Of a stretch of DNA of 64,000 bases, positions 34,791-46,799 are shown piece by piece (position 1 is the first letter of the stretch; each line of letters starts with the position of its first letter). The position numbers and the translations under genes are program-made. Source of the DNA: Trichosphaerium sp. ATCC 40318 (lineage: Eukaryota; Discosea; Flabellinia; Trichosidae); contig JALMLS010000420.1 of NCBI GenBank assembly GCA_038496445.1, positions 248,001 to 312,000 of the forward strand, read 5' to 3'. The notes under the pieces were generated by a model that made no database searches, was not told the origin of the DNA, and was given only the letters and a program-made list of their open reading frames with translations.

Positions 34791-35989
34791 ATGAGCGATA
34801 TAAGGAGTGCCAGATTAGCAAGCAGGACATTTCGCAAACAGCTTGACAATACAAAGGAAGTACAGGCACGTTTTACGCAATTCGCGATTCACTGGCGTTA
34901 TATTACGCTAATTTCAAGAGCAACGGAAAAACCCAACAAGAAAATAGTCCCTAACGCTTAAACGTAATCCCATACTAGTATTGCCTCAAACCGCACGTCA
35001 CTACAACATTAGAAACGGATTTAGCATCAAGCAAGTTGTATTACAGCAAAGTCATGATTCCAACGCCTACGAACAAGGGACGTAACTAGTATAGCGCTGT
35101 AACACATTCTAAACGACTATATCTAGATCTTACTACTTTCACCTCAAGCCTTTCTGTTCTTGGACGTCAAAACAGGCCAAGTCACAAAACGTGAACATAA
35201 TCTCGCTTTTTCAAGGTCAGATATGGTTTTTGATGAGTCTGGCAACATTGTATTTTGTACAAAGATGGAAGGAATATGGAAGATAGTGACTTACGATATT
35301 GATAAGTCAGAAACAAAAAAATGTGTTGATATTTCTGGTGGATCAGAAAATAGCTTCTTTAGCGCTTGTTGTGTTACACCTCTAGGTGTACTTATAATAT
35401 CGGATCATAACAATAATAGGATCTATAAGGTGAGCAAGTATGGTACCCTAGAGCATTTTGTTAGACCACCCTCTCCAGGATTAATGACGCCTTATCAAGT
35501 TGTCGGTTAGTTTTTCTTCTAAATGTGGAATCTGACAAATAACCTTTAACCCCTTTTTTGGTACTTAGCTGACCCATCTCGCTTGGGTATTTGTTATGTA
35601 AATTATGGAGACGTTCTGGCACGTGTAGATAGTACTGTGACTAAACGTTTATCGAGTACGCAACAGAGGCAATTGCTTATTTTTTACATTTTTGTTCTTG
35701 TTTTTGTTTGATTATTAATACTCTATTTTCAGCTGCAAGGGTTCTGTATGAGACTTCCCCTGTTGAGTACATGTACTCCTTACGATGTGACGAACGTGGA
35801 AACCTATATTTTATCACTTCTGCAAGCATATATAAGATAACACTTGATACAAGGATTATGCGTGTGTTTAAGTTGAAATTGGATAAAAATCCTATCTCAG
35901 CAGATATTTGTATTATCGGAAAGTACTTGTACGTTTTGCATGCTGTCATAGCGAATGAGGAGACTATATTGCGAATAAAATGTATCTAA
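34791..35989 (+). CDS. NHL-type beta-propeller protein
   Basis: The certain part is three exons. 35160-35510 has VFDESGNIVFCTKMEGIWKI and the NHL-like SDHNNNRIYKVSKYGTLEHF. A short exon near 35571 reads DPSRLGICYVNYGDVLARV. The last, 35733-35989, has LRCDERGNLYFITSASIYKI. Together they give several propeller blades, each with D-x-x-G-N and a hydrophobic strand. Upstream, an exon near 34950-35080 (NPILVLPQTARHYNIRNGF) and an ATG at 34791 (MSDIRSARLASRTFRKQL) may belong, but the junction near 35090-35130 does not resolve. NHL propellers bind proteins, RNA or small ligands; nothing here says which. Confidence 0.6.
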
Positions 35990-36255
35990 AAAAAAAAAGA
36001 AAAGATAAAATAAAAAAACAGTACTTTATACTCTTATTGTACCTTATCACGTACTGCTATAATACTGGTAGTAGTAATCACTATTACCTGGTAATTTCTG
36101 GTGCTAATTTTGAAGCCATTGATGCCTGTGGTGGCTTTCATGGGGAGTAAAAAATACATGTTCCAAAAAAGTAATTGTTTTATTTTTTTGCAATAAATTG
36201 ATTACTCATTGTGTTTTTATAGTACACGTGATTTTAAACTTCGGGTTATGAGAAC

Positions 36256-36846
36256 TTAGTTATCATCAGTTGGAAGAGCATTCTAAAATAAAAACATTAA
36301 TGAGAAGATACTAAATGGCCCAACATTTGTTTTTTTGACACGCACCCTAAATTCGCTTTGAATGGCAGATGTTTCGTGAACCAAGCAACTTATGGCTGTT
36401 TGTAGTGCTTGTAGTGGAGGTCTAGTATATTATCAATAATAAGAGATGCGATAAAAAGCGTTTTAAGCGATTTTTTTAAGGTTTGGTGTATTTCTGAATT
36501 AGAAGTGTTTTTGACGTGCATTTGGCCGTTAGTTTGTATTTTTATTACGATAGACGTGTCCAATGGGTGTGGTTGTTTGTACCCCGCAAAAATTACCGTT
36601 GGGTCGCGTAATAGTTGCCTATAGCGTATCAACATGATGTAATCGACGTCAAACGTACATCCGTATCATATTTCCGAGCGTGTGATCTTCTTTCTTAATT
36701 GTAAACGTAGCAGCATTCATAATACGCTGATCCTTCTCCATAGTAATCCTGCCAACACGTTATAAACGAAATTAAAGATTAAAACTCTTATACTTTTGCC
36801 CATCAGACTCTTCAAAGTATACAGTCTCTTCCGGTTGATTGGACAT
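36256..36846 (-). CDS. RPB11: RNA polymerase II subunit RPB11
   Basis: ATG at 36846: [18 protein letters not shown]. Next exon: [20 protein letters not shown], the conserved alpha-like dimerisation motif ([14 protein letters not shown]). Then [20 protein letters not shown] with the typical FAGYKxPHPL, and a helix ([19 protein letters not shown]). The stop is at 36256-36258 after a tiny last exon ending PTDDN. About 120 residues, as expected. It pairs with RPB3 to nucleate Pol II assembly. RPC19/AC19 of Pol I/III is the paralogue to exclude; the N-terminal PEExVxFE favours RPB11. Divergent from PRPF31 across about 150 bp. Confidence 0.88.
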
Positions 36847-36999
36847 GTTGTGGGTATCTATTAGAACAAAGAAAACTACACAAATTTTCCATGTGTATGT
36901 TTTATGGCGCCGCGAAAAAAAATCTTGGAGAAAGTCAACACTGGTTGAACTCGACCAGGTTCCTTGGCAAAGCTATAGCAAAAGCGTTCCTCTGCTACA

Positions 37000-39166
37000 A
37001 TGGCAACCCTTGCTGAGGAGTTTTTAAACGATTTGGGTGAAGATGTTGAAGACTTACAAGAGCAAGATGACCAACCTGATGAATTAGAAGCTCAAATGCT
37101 CCTTGACGTTCAAGCGTCGTTAACTGCAGATACTGTACATGATTTTGTTCGATTGTACAACAGTGATAAGCTTAATACAATCCTAAAGGTACCTACGCTT
37201 TGAATTATGCGCAAAATACTTATAAGCGTAAATTTAATTAAAACATGGCCTAAAACTTGCCCTAGAAATGCGACGACATATGCTCACGCACTGCTGATGA
37301 AATCAGAGAAAACAGTGAAGAAGAGAACGAAACAGTCCAAGAAGCTAATGAAGTTGCTGTAGCCATTTCAAATGAGGTAAAAACATCATAAAAAGTGATA
37401 AAACAACCACCCGTGCTACTCACTTTACAAACCCACTTAATACAAATTCTGACACTTGCAATAGATCGGCAATGTACACAAGTTTACGCGTGATAAGTAC
37501 GCTCAAAAATTCCCAGAGCTTGAAGGTCTTGTTTTTCACCCAGTAGACTACGCCAAAGTTGTTTCTAAAGTAGGAAACGAGACGGTACGGAAGAGTTTTT
37601 CGTCTAAAAAAAACCCACCAAAATATTATGACATTGATTTAATTTTTTTTTATAGGATCTTACTGAAGTTGATCTTGACGCTATATTGCCTCCGCAAACG
37701 GTTATGACTGTGTCTATGACTTCTTCTCATTCTTCTGGTAAGTTACTACCACAAGAAGAGCTTAAGAAGGTATTGGATGCTTGTGAAGTTACAATCTCTC
37801 TTGATGGAAATAGACAAACAGTATGATCTTTTTTTCTGCCTTTTGGTTTGCAAAGCGCTTAACCAATTTTATTACTTCTAATTTTGCTTATTTATGTTTC
37901 TATTTAGTTGCTAAAATACGTTGAGAGTCGTATGCGTTTTTTTGCTCCAAATACAACCCGTGTTGTTGGTGCTGATATTGGTAAGTATTTTTACCGTTTT
38001 TTTTTTGTCATTCCTTTCTTCTGTATGTCTTATTTTATTGTTAGCCGCAAAACTTATTGGTGAAGCTGGAGGCCTTAGCCAACTTGCTTCTATGCCTGGT
38101 TCATTTATTCAGGTACAAGAAAAATAATTACATAATCAATAGCACTAATTTCTTTTTCAAAGGGTTTGGGCAAGAAAAAGAAGGACTTATCAGGTTTTGC
38201 ATCTCAAGCGTTCCAAAAACATGTCGGTTACTTAGGACAGTGTGAGCTCGTAATGGGTACACCAATGGATCTTCGTCGCAAAACTGCTCGTGTTATTTCT
38301 GGAAAGTACGTGTCATTTCCTATTTTTACAAAAAGTGACATGTGTCAAAATGTCGAAAACGTTTTTTAATTTAACCTGTTTTCCTTTGTTCTTTTTCGGT
38401 TTTTTACTAATTTATAATATAGAATAGCCCTATGTGCACGTGTGGACGTAAATGGCACTTATCCAAATGGTGGACAGGGTGAGAAATTCCGAGATATGAT
38501 TGAAAATAAAATTTCAATGTGGCAAGAACCTCCTAAAGCGCGTACAGAAAAACCTTTACCTCTCCCTTATGAGAAACCAAAAACTCGAAGAGGTGGTAGA
38601 AAGGCCAGAAAAATGAAACAACGGTACGACATCCTTTTAAAACACTACACAAGGGCTTTCTCTGACCTTTGCACTAAAAGTTGGTTTTTTTTGACTTGTC
38701 TTAATCTTATATCTTCTTTTAGATACGCTCAAACAGAGTTACAACAACGAATGGGTCGTATAAAATTCGGTGATGTTAAAGGAGAAGAAAATAATGAATT
38801 TAAAGATTTTGGAATGCTTGGACGTTCAGGAGGAGGCCTCCGTGTTCTAGCCAATTATGAAGGAAAGGGTTTTAAAGCGTACACAAAAAAAGAAAGAAAA
38901 AAATACCGTGCTCAACAGGAATCTGGACTTGCTACTTCTATTTACGCTATGACACCTATCCAAGGTAAAGAAAAGTATTTTTATCATCAAAAAACAAAAA
39001 ACCAAGTTTTTTTTTGGATTTATCACGTGATTTACTTACTTGGATTTTGTTAGGATTGGAGTTAAAAACAGCTGTTATAGAAACAAAAAAACGTAAAACA
39101 TTACAAGTAGCAAATGCACAAGTCAAAAACTACTTCTCAGGTGGTTTTGTAAAGAAAAAGACATAA
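37000..39166 (+). CDS. PRPF31: U4/U6 snRNP protein PRPF31 (Prp31)
   Basis: Tri-snRNP assembly factor that binds 15.5K and U4 snRNA in the spliceosome. ATG at 37000 (MATLAEEFLNDLGEDVEDLQ). Exons give the coiled-coil part, HKFTRDKYAQKFPELEGLVF, the NOP domain (VESRMRFFAPNTTRVVGADI, AAKLIGEAGGLSQLASMPGS) and HVGYLGQCELVMGTP. The C-terminal Prp31 domain follows (PLPYEKPKTRRGGRKARKMK; YAQTELQQRMGRIKFGDV). It ends VKNYFSGGFVKKKT at 39166. About ten short introns; all motifs in order and length normal. Confidence 0.93.
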
Positions 39167-39326
39167 AAAAAAAAGGAAAATCAAACGTCAGCTCTCTAAC
39201 CAACAAAGACTTACGCTGCAACGTTTTTTTTCAACTCTTTTTTTTTATTACATTGTACAATACATTCACTGGCAACAATACATCGTTTACTCTTTCTTCA
39301 AGACAAGCAGAGAAGTGTGGTGTTGT

Positions 39327-40383
39327 TTAATCATCAAAGTATGCATCTTGCATATCATCATTTATTAGTGACAAGTCATCATTCTTTAGGTCATTGTTAG
39401 TGTTTTGTGTATACATAATTTAAGTTATATTACCTCTGGATTATTATCTACCTCTGCATAGTTAAAAAACTTCTCATCCTTGCCGTTAATAAAGCGTTGT
39501 TTCATTAAATCAAGGAACTCTTCAGCTAAAGCTTTTTTCTCTTCTACAGAAAGATTTTCTTTTCCTTCATTTTCAGTTACTTTCTCATCCTCTTGTTCTT
39601 CTCCATCAACATCCATACTAGAATCATTGTCTTTTATTTTCTTCTTTTCATCCATACCACGTTGCTACTAGGAGTTAAAATCCGCGCACGTGCCGAGAAA
39701 GTTAAAAAACACTTACTGCAACCATTAAAATCTCGTAAAGTGGCTTCTCTTGATCGATCTCCTGGCATTTTGTAAGACTCTCAATTTCTTAACTAGACAT
39801 TACAACATACCTCAAGGGCTTTGTGTTGTGCAATATAGAAATTATACAAGCTAGGAGCACGCATTTGCATTGAGGTTTCGCTGAAGTAGTCTGTTGCAAG
39901 AAGTTTCTTTTTTAGGTAGTGTAGGCGTCTGTTCCTTGTGAGGTTCTTGGTGCGCTTACTAGAATGATCAGAAATTACCCCTAGTTGTTTTAAATGCCAT
40001 GCAACCTCGTAGTCTTCCAAAAAAAATTAGTTGTACAGAAATAGGACGTTAAAGCGTTATTATGGTCTCTCGTGCCTGAACTAACGCTTGAAAAAGCTTT
40101 TAGCGCCTCTGTTGGAATTAATTTACCATAACGCTCTAATCAAGTTAGAATACTGCGGAAAAAAGCTCACGTACCTAGAAATACCGCAGGATCTCTGTTT
40201 AAGAGTTCCTTGAGGCAGTTTATGATATCTGGTTTCTAAACGAAAGTTAAACGGAATAAAGTAGCGTGTTATGATATATTATACTGTGGGCTCCGTGTCG
40301 GCGTATTTCGAAACGCCTCTCAGATAGAAATCTGTGTGATCAACAATACGCGCACAAATAGTGCTAACAGCGTTAGGATTCAT
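39327..40383 (-). CDS. CCDC97-like protein
   Basis: Start at 40383 (MNPNAVSTICARIVDHTDFY). Exons: LNRDPAVFLERYGKLIP, DYEVAWHLKQLG, a basic stretch, DYFSETSMQMRAPSLYNFYI, a Lys/Glu-rich acidic linker, then EEFLDLMKQRFINGKDEKFF followed by NYAEVDNN, and an acidic end. The FLERYGK, YEVxWHL, YFSExxMxxRAPxLY and DGKDxxFFxYxEVD elements match the CCDC97 family, a spliceosome (SF3B) associated protein in animals. One intron (40014-40075) must be GC-AG to keep phase (SSVSS-DYEVAW). It is convergent with PRPF31, also a splicing factor. Confidence 0.78.
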
Positions 40384-40711
40384 TGGGATAACGAATTAAT
40401 AGCCTTTTCTACATCAATAAGTCACAGCTTAAGCAATGCCTCTGCAAAACAATGGTGAAAGAATTCGATTGTTTTACAATTCCTTTAGCAGATACGCCAG
40501 TTATATTCGCACTTGCAATATTGTTGTGAAACCGTGACAAGGTAATTAAAGTTGCCGTTTCAAGTACGTGCTAGCACGTGATTTTCTAGTTGTTTCATAC
40601 TTGCCTTGTGATATTGATTTCTCTTATTAGGGTACTTACATGCAAGTATCAATAATGTTGCCAAAGATAAGAATGATACCGTGCATCTTAAAGATTCACT
40701 CGTAATCGTTG
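40384..40711. other. Intergenic
   Basis: Upstream region of the CCDC97-like gene. One CACGTG near 40576. Nothing else seen. Confidence 0.5.
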
Positions 40712-41055
40712 GTATATGTGATGTTATCGCCATTAACAGTTACATCATTGAGTTGAATATGTTGATCTCTAGTTTGCAAATAAGTGAACATAACATATAT
40801 CAGGATAGGGTTGGTCAGGTAACTTTAGACATACTCTGAAGTGTCAATTGTGACAACCAAGATTCTTGTTTGACGTGTATCAAAATCAGTTGTGACAGAT
40901 GTCAAATTGTTTGATTTGAATGAATCAATTTGATACATCGGTTGTTTGAGTGTTGCTAAAACACAAAGTTAGTGATTGTATTCAAACAGTATTGCATTGT
41001 GTACCCATGTTGTACCATGAAATATGGAACTAATCCAATAACAGCCTCAACGGCT
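40712..41055 (-). pseudogene. Isolated relic of a VCBS-family surface gene
   Basis: About 340 bp that match, almost base for base, the 1758-2095 part of the pseudogene at 1190-3685 and the reverse complement of the 24760-25060 part of the intact gene. It spans pieces of three exons and the two introns between them (ATCAAATTGTTTGATTTGAA; CCCATGTTGTACCATGAAAT). Both ends are abrupt and no other family exon is nearby. Retained introns mean a DNA-level copy, about 15 kb from the nearest family gene. Confidence 0.85.
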
Positions 41056-42013
41056 ACAAATAATTTATCACAGTTGTAAATAAATCCGGAAATAAAACGT
41101 ACTACAAAACGTGTATTTCGTTTTGCCAATCACTGGTGATATTGAGGTTCAAGAAAGTAATCGCATCATATGGATTTGAATGTGTGAACTGTTGAGATGA
41201 CAGCATTGCAGCTCTGTCTACCTATTAGGTCTGTAACTATTCACCTAGAGCGTCTGTGAACTTGTTCTTCAAGAGAGCAAGACCATTCATTCACACAGCC
41301 CTTGTACATACATGAAGAAGTCCCGAGATTGCCGTGGTATTCCTTGGCTTTTCTACAGTGTGGCCACGCTTCTTTGATTGTCTAATGGCTAACTTGATGT
41401 TGCAAAAGAAAACAATTAGTACTTAACTCTATATTTCGACAATGTACTAATAGCGGATACGAAAGCGAATTATAAAATTTGCCGTAATAGTAAACCAGTA
41501 CAGTTACCCTGATTTGCATCTTAAAATTAGCCATATACAGCAAACTAATATTCATATTCAGGCTGTTCCAGCACGCAGAGACAAAATAAGCTGATTGTTT
41601 TTAGTAAACTCACTTTTATCGAGCTAATGTGACAACGACAACAGTACTCCTTCCTACTAGTCAAAGCCTTCAGCATCGCGTTGAAGCAAATCTCTCTAGA
41701 CAGCAAGATGGTTGTATTCTTTGAATCACGCAAGTCTGACTTATTGAATGAATTCGTACAATTCTTGTAAACTCACCGTTAAACTGCAGTTGAAAATACA
41801 AATATTTAGCATCCGGCAAGCTAGACTGATGCACAACATTCTACCCTTTGCGTTTTATCGTCCACGTCAACAAGTACAAACCACGAATCTCAGAAAAGAT
41901 TCTTAATTTTACTGGAAAAAAAAAGACCCGTTTTCAGATAAAAAAAACAACGAGGCCACCTAAAGAAAACTCAATTTTTTTTGCGAATTCAATGCGTTTA
42001 CCTATCAATAAAT
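41056..42013. other. No supported gene
   Basis: A 62-codon minus-strand frame (41545-41733) has no splice or family support. Nothing else recognised. Confidence 0.4.
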
Positions 42014-44245
42014 ATGGCAGCTGTTCAACTACGAAAGAAAAGGCAAGTAGGCATCGAAGACACTACTGTCAACATAACAATACCCAACAATGACATCGCC
42101 CGACTTATGTACGTTTTATTGAGAAATCCATAATCAAACGTAATAAAAATACTGACAAAGGTATAAGGTACTACTTAAAATGTGTAGACGATTGCTTGGT
42201 AAATTACTCACCGAACCCTCATTGGCGAAAACTTATAAACTACAGCCAGTATCATAATCTCAGTGAAGAAGAGAAAAAGTCAGTGGTAGTACTGTGTGCC
42301 ATGTTATCTCCAAAGATTCTCTTAGGTCCGCAATTTTTTCTTAATTACTTTTTTTTGTTTGCCAACCACGTGTTTTAGATAAACACACGCCATGTTGGCG
42401 TTTATTATCATTAAATTTATAATCTAATGTTTAAAGGTGTTATATTCTTCCCTCTACCTACCAACCACCCTTCCCTGAAGGACACTTCGAACAGATTCTA
42501 TAAAATTACGGACGCTTCGCAAGTTCTCGCAGCTGGTGCCTTTTCGAACGGTTTCGCTTTCAAAGTGGAGCAAGCTACTGTAAAGGCTAGTAAGTTCATG
42601 ACCTTACAAGAGAGTTGGATTCGTCACTATTATACGAGTCCACTAGGAAACGAACAATGGAGAGTGACAGGTGAAAGACCTACGTAAGTCTTTTTTTTTT
42701 TCTTAATTGCTCCATCACATGGCATCCACGTGCACTAATTAGTGACCTAGGTATCGGTTGAATACTGTATCTCGAGTTGGAATTAACAGGACACCTGTAA
42801 GATCACGTGTGCAACTATCAAGCAAAAAGACAAAGTACGTTCACTAAAGAAAGATATCACAGCTAAACTATACTATTAAGGCTTGCGCCTATTGGGTTTT
42901 GTGCTTGCTTGATTCTTCTGGTTTTAATAGGCTTATCAATAGCAGCACTTGTTGCTGTAGGCTCCAAAGGATCGTGCATGGTCGTTTGTACGTCAGACAC
43001 ATTAAGAGCAAGCGTAAAACTAACCTCCTCGTAGCTCACCTTGAAAACAAGCAAGATAATAATTTTGCTGTTTTCGACACTGATGGCGGCGAAGAAAAGT
43101 ATCGTTTTACTCAGGGTGAGTTCTTTGATCCACCAGCAAGTTTTGTGATACACGACGGAAAGATAATATCTGGAGCTATTACAGATTCTGATTCGAGGAA
43201 AACAATCAAACCTTTCAGGATCGAACAGAAAAACATCAACAACTGGTTCTATCAACAGTTCGAGAAAGTCAAGGTATACGTTTATCTAACAGGTGTTTTT
43301 ACTTATCTCAGATATCTAGACTATAGGGACTTATGATTCTGTTTCGTTGTCTATAAGTGGAAATGAGTTGTATGTTGGATACAAACCGAGATTCGCTGTT
43401 TTTTCTGTAATCAAGTTTGATCTTCCACTTGAGGAAAACGCTGTGGCAAGCCCTGATTTAGTTACTTTCCCTCATACCCTTGGATCAATCAAGAAAGTTC
43501 AGGCGACAATGAATAATATTTACTTCTTCTTTAACAACGCTACAATTAGTATTTTCGAGCGATCGACAGGCACGTGTTCGACTTAAGTTGCTATTTAATC
43601 TAAGATTATTTAAGGAATTTGGAGATCAGCAACAGTACCTTGTTTCAGCCCTCGCTTTACTTCTGTAGCTGTAAGTAGTGATTCAAATAGTATACTACTA
43701 GTAGCTTATACATGCAATTACTTTCCTGGTCTCTTCGAAGTCTACAACACTTCTGTAACTCCGCTATTGTAAGCCCAGTTTTGCTTTTGAAACATTAATC
43801 GTGAATGTAGTATTGACGCTTGGAATAATACACAAGATATCCAGCTCAAGGGGCTATCTCATAACGATGAAGATAGTGTTTTTTACGCTTCTTGGTGTGC
43901 TATAAGCTTTACTGAATGTTACATTGGAACTATTTCTTACAATCGTAATGGTGAGTAAAACAAACCTACCTGACTTTCATTCGCTAATAACAATACTAGA
44001 CATGGCGGCTAACATTCTATCACAATCTATAATACCTATCAGTGATAGATGGCTTCTATCAATAGGATATAGTGAAGATTGCAGTACGCATTATTGTTCT
44101 TTATTCGTTCGAACTACGTAGGTTAACTTTTTCTTCAGTTAAATCCGGAAACTTAAACGCGTTATTGGTCTATGGATTCATGGTTTCGATACCTCTCATG
44201 TTGTGTTGTCTTTGCTGTATTTCATGCTATTCTTTGAGCCGCTGA
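42014..44245 (+). CDS. Unrecognised membrane protein with two hydrophobic segments
   Basis: ATG at 42014 (MAAVQLRKKRQVGIEDTTVN). Exons splice in phase through NPHWRKLINYSQYHNLSEEE, KDTSNRFYKITDASQVLAAG and RVGINRTPVRSRVQLSSKKT to a transmembrane segment (FCACLILLVLIGLSIAALVA, about 42890-42950). A long lumenal/extracellular part follows (YRFTQGEFFDPPASFVIHDG; LSISGNELYVGYKPRFAVFS; IYFFFNNATISIFERS; VFYASWCAISFTECYIGTIS), perhaps a beta-propeller, then a second hydrophobic segment with a cysteine cluster (PLMLCCLCCISCYSLSR) and a stop at 44243-44245. One intron, 43570-43614, must be GC-AG (G|GCACG). The join at about 42837-42884 is optional: reading on gives a stop at 42845-42847, so this could be two genes. 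No family recognised. Confidence 0.5.
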
Positions 44246-44499
44246 TACCTCATCATAACAATAAAGGACTTTAGTTTAGCGAGCAATTGTATCACAAGTA
44301 AAACAATCTGTTGACATCTGAACAAACAAGTGCTGAAAGTGCTGATAAATCGTGATAGTAATAAGTAATAAACCTGGTTCTTCGTTGAGTGAAAGCTAGG
44401 ATAGAACTTAATCGTTTCCACATTAAATTACTTTCAGTTTAGTTGATTTCGTTATTTTTTTGTACAATGTTTTTTTCTTATTTTTTTCGTGTTTTTTTT

Positions 44500-46799
44500 T
44501 TACTTTACATTTTCATCCTTGTGTACTCTCTCAACAATTCTTGAATTTGCTCTTGATTTACGTCTTTCTGTATCTCTTAAGCGTCTTAAACGTCTTTCTT
44601 TATACTCCTGGAACATCTTTGTAGCAACAAGCAACTTGAAAAAACGCCTATAATGGTTGTCCTTGCTATTCAAGAAAAGTTCTTGATAAAATATTGTTAA
44701 ATTGTTTGAAGTGTCCTTGATAAGAAACTCTTTTATATCGACCAATGAAGTCATGTATGTATTAAACCTCTTTGTGAGTGATTGTGCTACTTGTATTTCA
44801 TTCAAATCCGGATGGTAAGGTGACTTTGAAGCGCGTAGTTTTTGTCCAGATTGCTTGATCGAATTCAATCTTTTGCATAAGTTAAAGAAAAAAGCGACAG
44901 AAAAAACCCTAAAGGACCATGGTTCTTTTAAGGGTTGAAGATAAATAAGCGTAAAATATTTTGTTTAAAGGATACAAATGATCTTGTCGCGGCAGTGTGA
45001 GAACATGAATCGCAGGAGGGACATGAACCTAATGTACGAATTAACAAAATAAAAAAAGAAGTCTTTCGTTTACCTCTTTGGTGTCTAGATTAATTACAAT
45101 AACATCTGCCATTTGAAGATCAGAAAGGCTCATGTTTGTCATACCTATCCAAAAAGTTAAACCAAAGTGACAAGAACAAACATTAAAACGAAGTTTAAAG
45201 ACTTTCATGTTTTCTAAGCTTACCAACAATGAAGGGTCCTGAGGTGTCAATGATAGCTCCAAACTTATCTGGTACAAAAGGAAGTAAAGGATAAGAATAC
45301 TTCATAGGATATAATAATGTAGGTAATGCCAATCTAAAGTACAATAAGCCAAAAACCCTTCAAAAAAGATTTCGTTAAACGCACATGCAAGCTGATAATT
45401 TTCGTCTATTCTTAGAAAGGAACAATATCTTTTCTTCGCCAAGCATAGCACTTACTATCCGGAATACATCTCTTTTGGGTAGCACAGAAAATAATGCAGG
45501 CGTAGAGTACTCTACAATAGAATAGTGGCCTTTAACAGGAACAACCAAATCAATGTTTCCAACTTGCAATGATTCACCTAATTTTTGTTTTAGCAAGGTT
45601 TGAGGTTCCTCATCCTAGCTATTCAATACAAGACTTACCAGGCACCGGAATAGATTGGTATACTCTCTCCAAGAGTTTTGTAATCTTCTTACCAACCTTA
45701 GCATTACTTGTTGGATCCAGAATAGTAGCAGAATGAACAAAGTCTAACATTGAGTATATTATCCCAAGAAGTTGTACAATACTGCTTGCACGTGTAATAA
45801 AACAATACGATAGAGGCACTGCTTTATCCTGATCATATCTAGGGGCATCTGGAGATGTAACAAAAGGAGGTAGTTGCTACTAACTGTAAGAAAAGGCGCC
45901 AAGACGAGAAAGGCTTTTCGAAAAGAATACGGATTCATGTACCTTTATCGTATCGTCCACAACACATATACAGTATAACGGTGTGTTATCATCTGTAAGT
46001 AATCTACAAACGAAAGTATTTTGAGGATTTTCCATATGAGTAGAAGTAGGTGACCGTTTCTAATACGTCGTCAGTTTCTTGACAATGAAATAGCATCATT
46101 AAAAACAAAATTATTTAGCCATCACTTGTGTGAGTATGCTTCGAAAGTCTGTATGTGAATATGTACCTTTGAATGAGCTCGGTGTAGAAGGGACTGCTTC
46201 GTATGAGGAAGTTTTTCAAAACGACTCAAGGGATACACTAAATCAGTAAACCCAGGAGGTAAATCTCCTCTAAACAAAAAGTAAGTTCAACGTGAAGACA
46301 ATCCGCACACAAAGTTCTTTAAAAACACAAATTGTATGTTAAGAATATCAGAACAAATAAAACTCAAAGTTATAAAAAAAAGACACGTGCATGTCGCATA
46401 CAAGGTTCAAGGAGAATTCTCCCCAAAACAAGAAAAAAAAAAAAGTTTTGTTGTCGTACTTTGATTTCTCTGGATATTGATAAAGTACATCGATTTGTTG
46501 GGATTTAGTAGGCCCAACAACAACAAATTTATCAAACCATAATGTATTACTTTGTTCTGGTGCTGTTTGTATGTTGATTTTTAAGTTTTTTTTAACATCA
46601 CTTAATGTACACTTATACGCCTCAGAAACAGGTTCACTAAGATAATTCAATTAGCACAATAGTAATACACATGTCAGTATTACCCTTGAGATAGAAGATA
46701 TTTTGTTTTCATACTATGTCGTAACTTCTACATTGAACCAGTAAGCTTTCGCGTGTAATAAAGTAGAGGACCTTCTTTGGTGATTTTAGGACTTTTGAA
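44500..46799 (-). CDS. DENN-domain protein
   Basis: DENN proteins act mostly as Rab GDP-GTP exchange factors. From the 5' side: an exon PKITKEGPLLYYTRKLTG, uDENN-like exons (AYKCTLSDVKKNLKINIQTA; NTLWFDKFVVVGP), then PLSYCFITRASSIVQLLGII. cDENN follows: VFRIVSAMLGEEKILFLS, LPTLLYPMKYSYPLLPFVP, then DKFGAIIDTSGPFIVG, the usual LLYPxxxxxPxxPxxP and xxPFxxG motifs. Then come the dDENN region and a C-terminal helix rich in Arg/Lys (QEYKERRLRRLRDTERRKSR). Stop at 44500. The 5' end is not settled: the first exon's acceptor at 46799 lies inside the upstream ankyrin gene's last exon, so they may be one gene. Confidence 0.7.
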
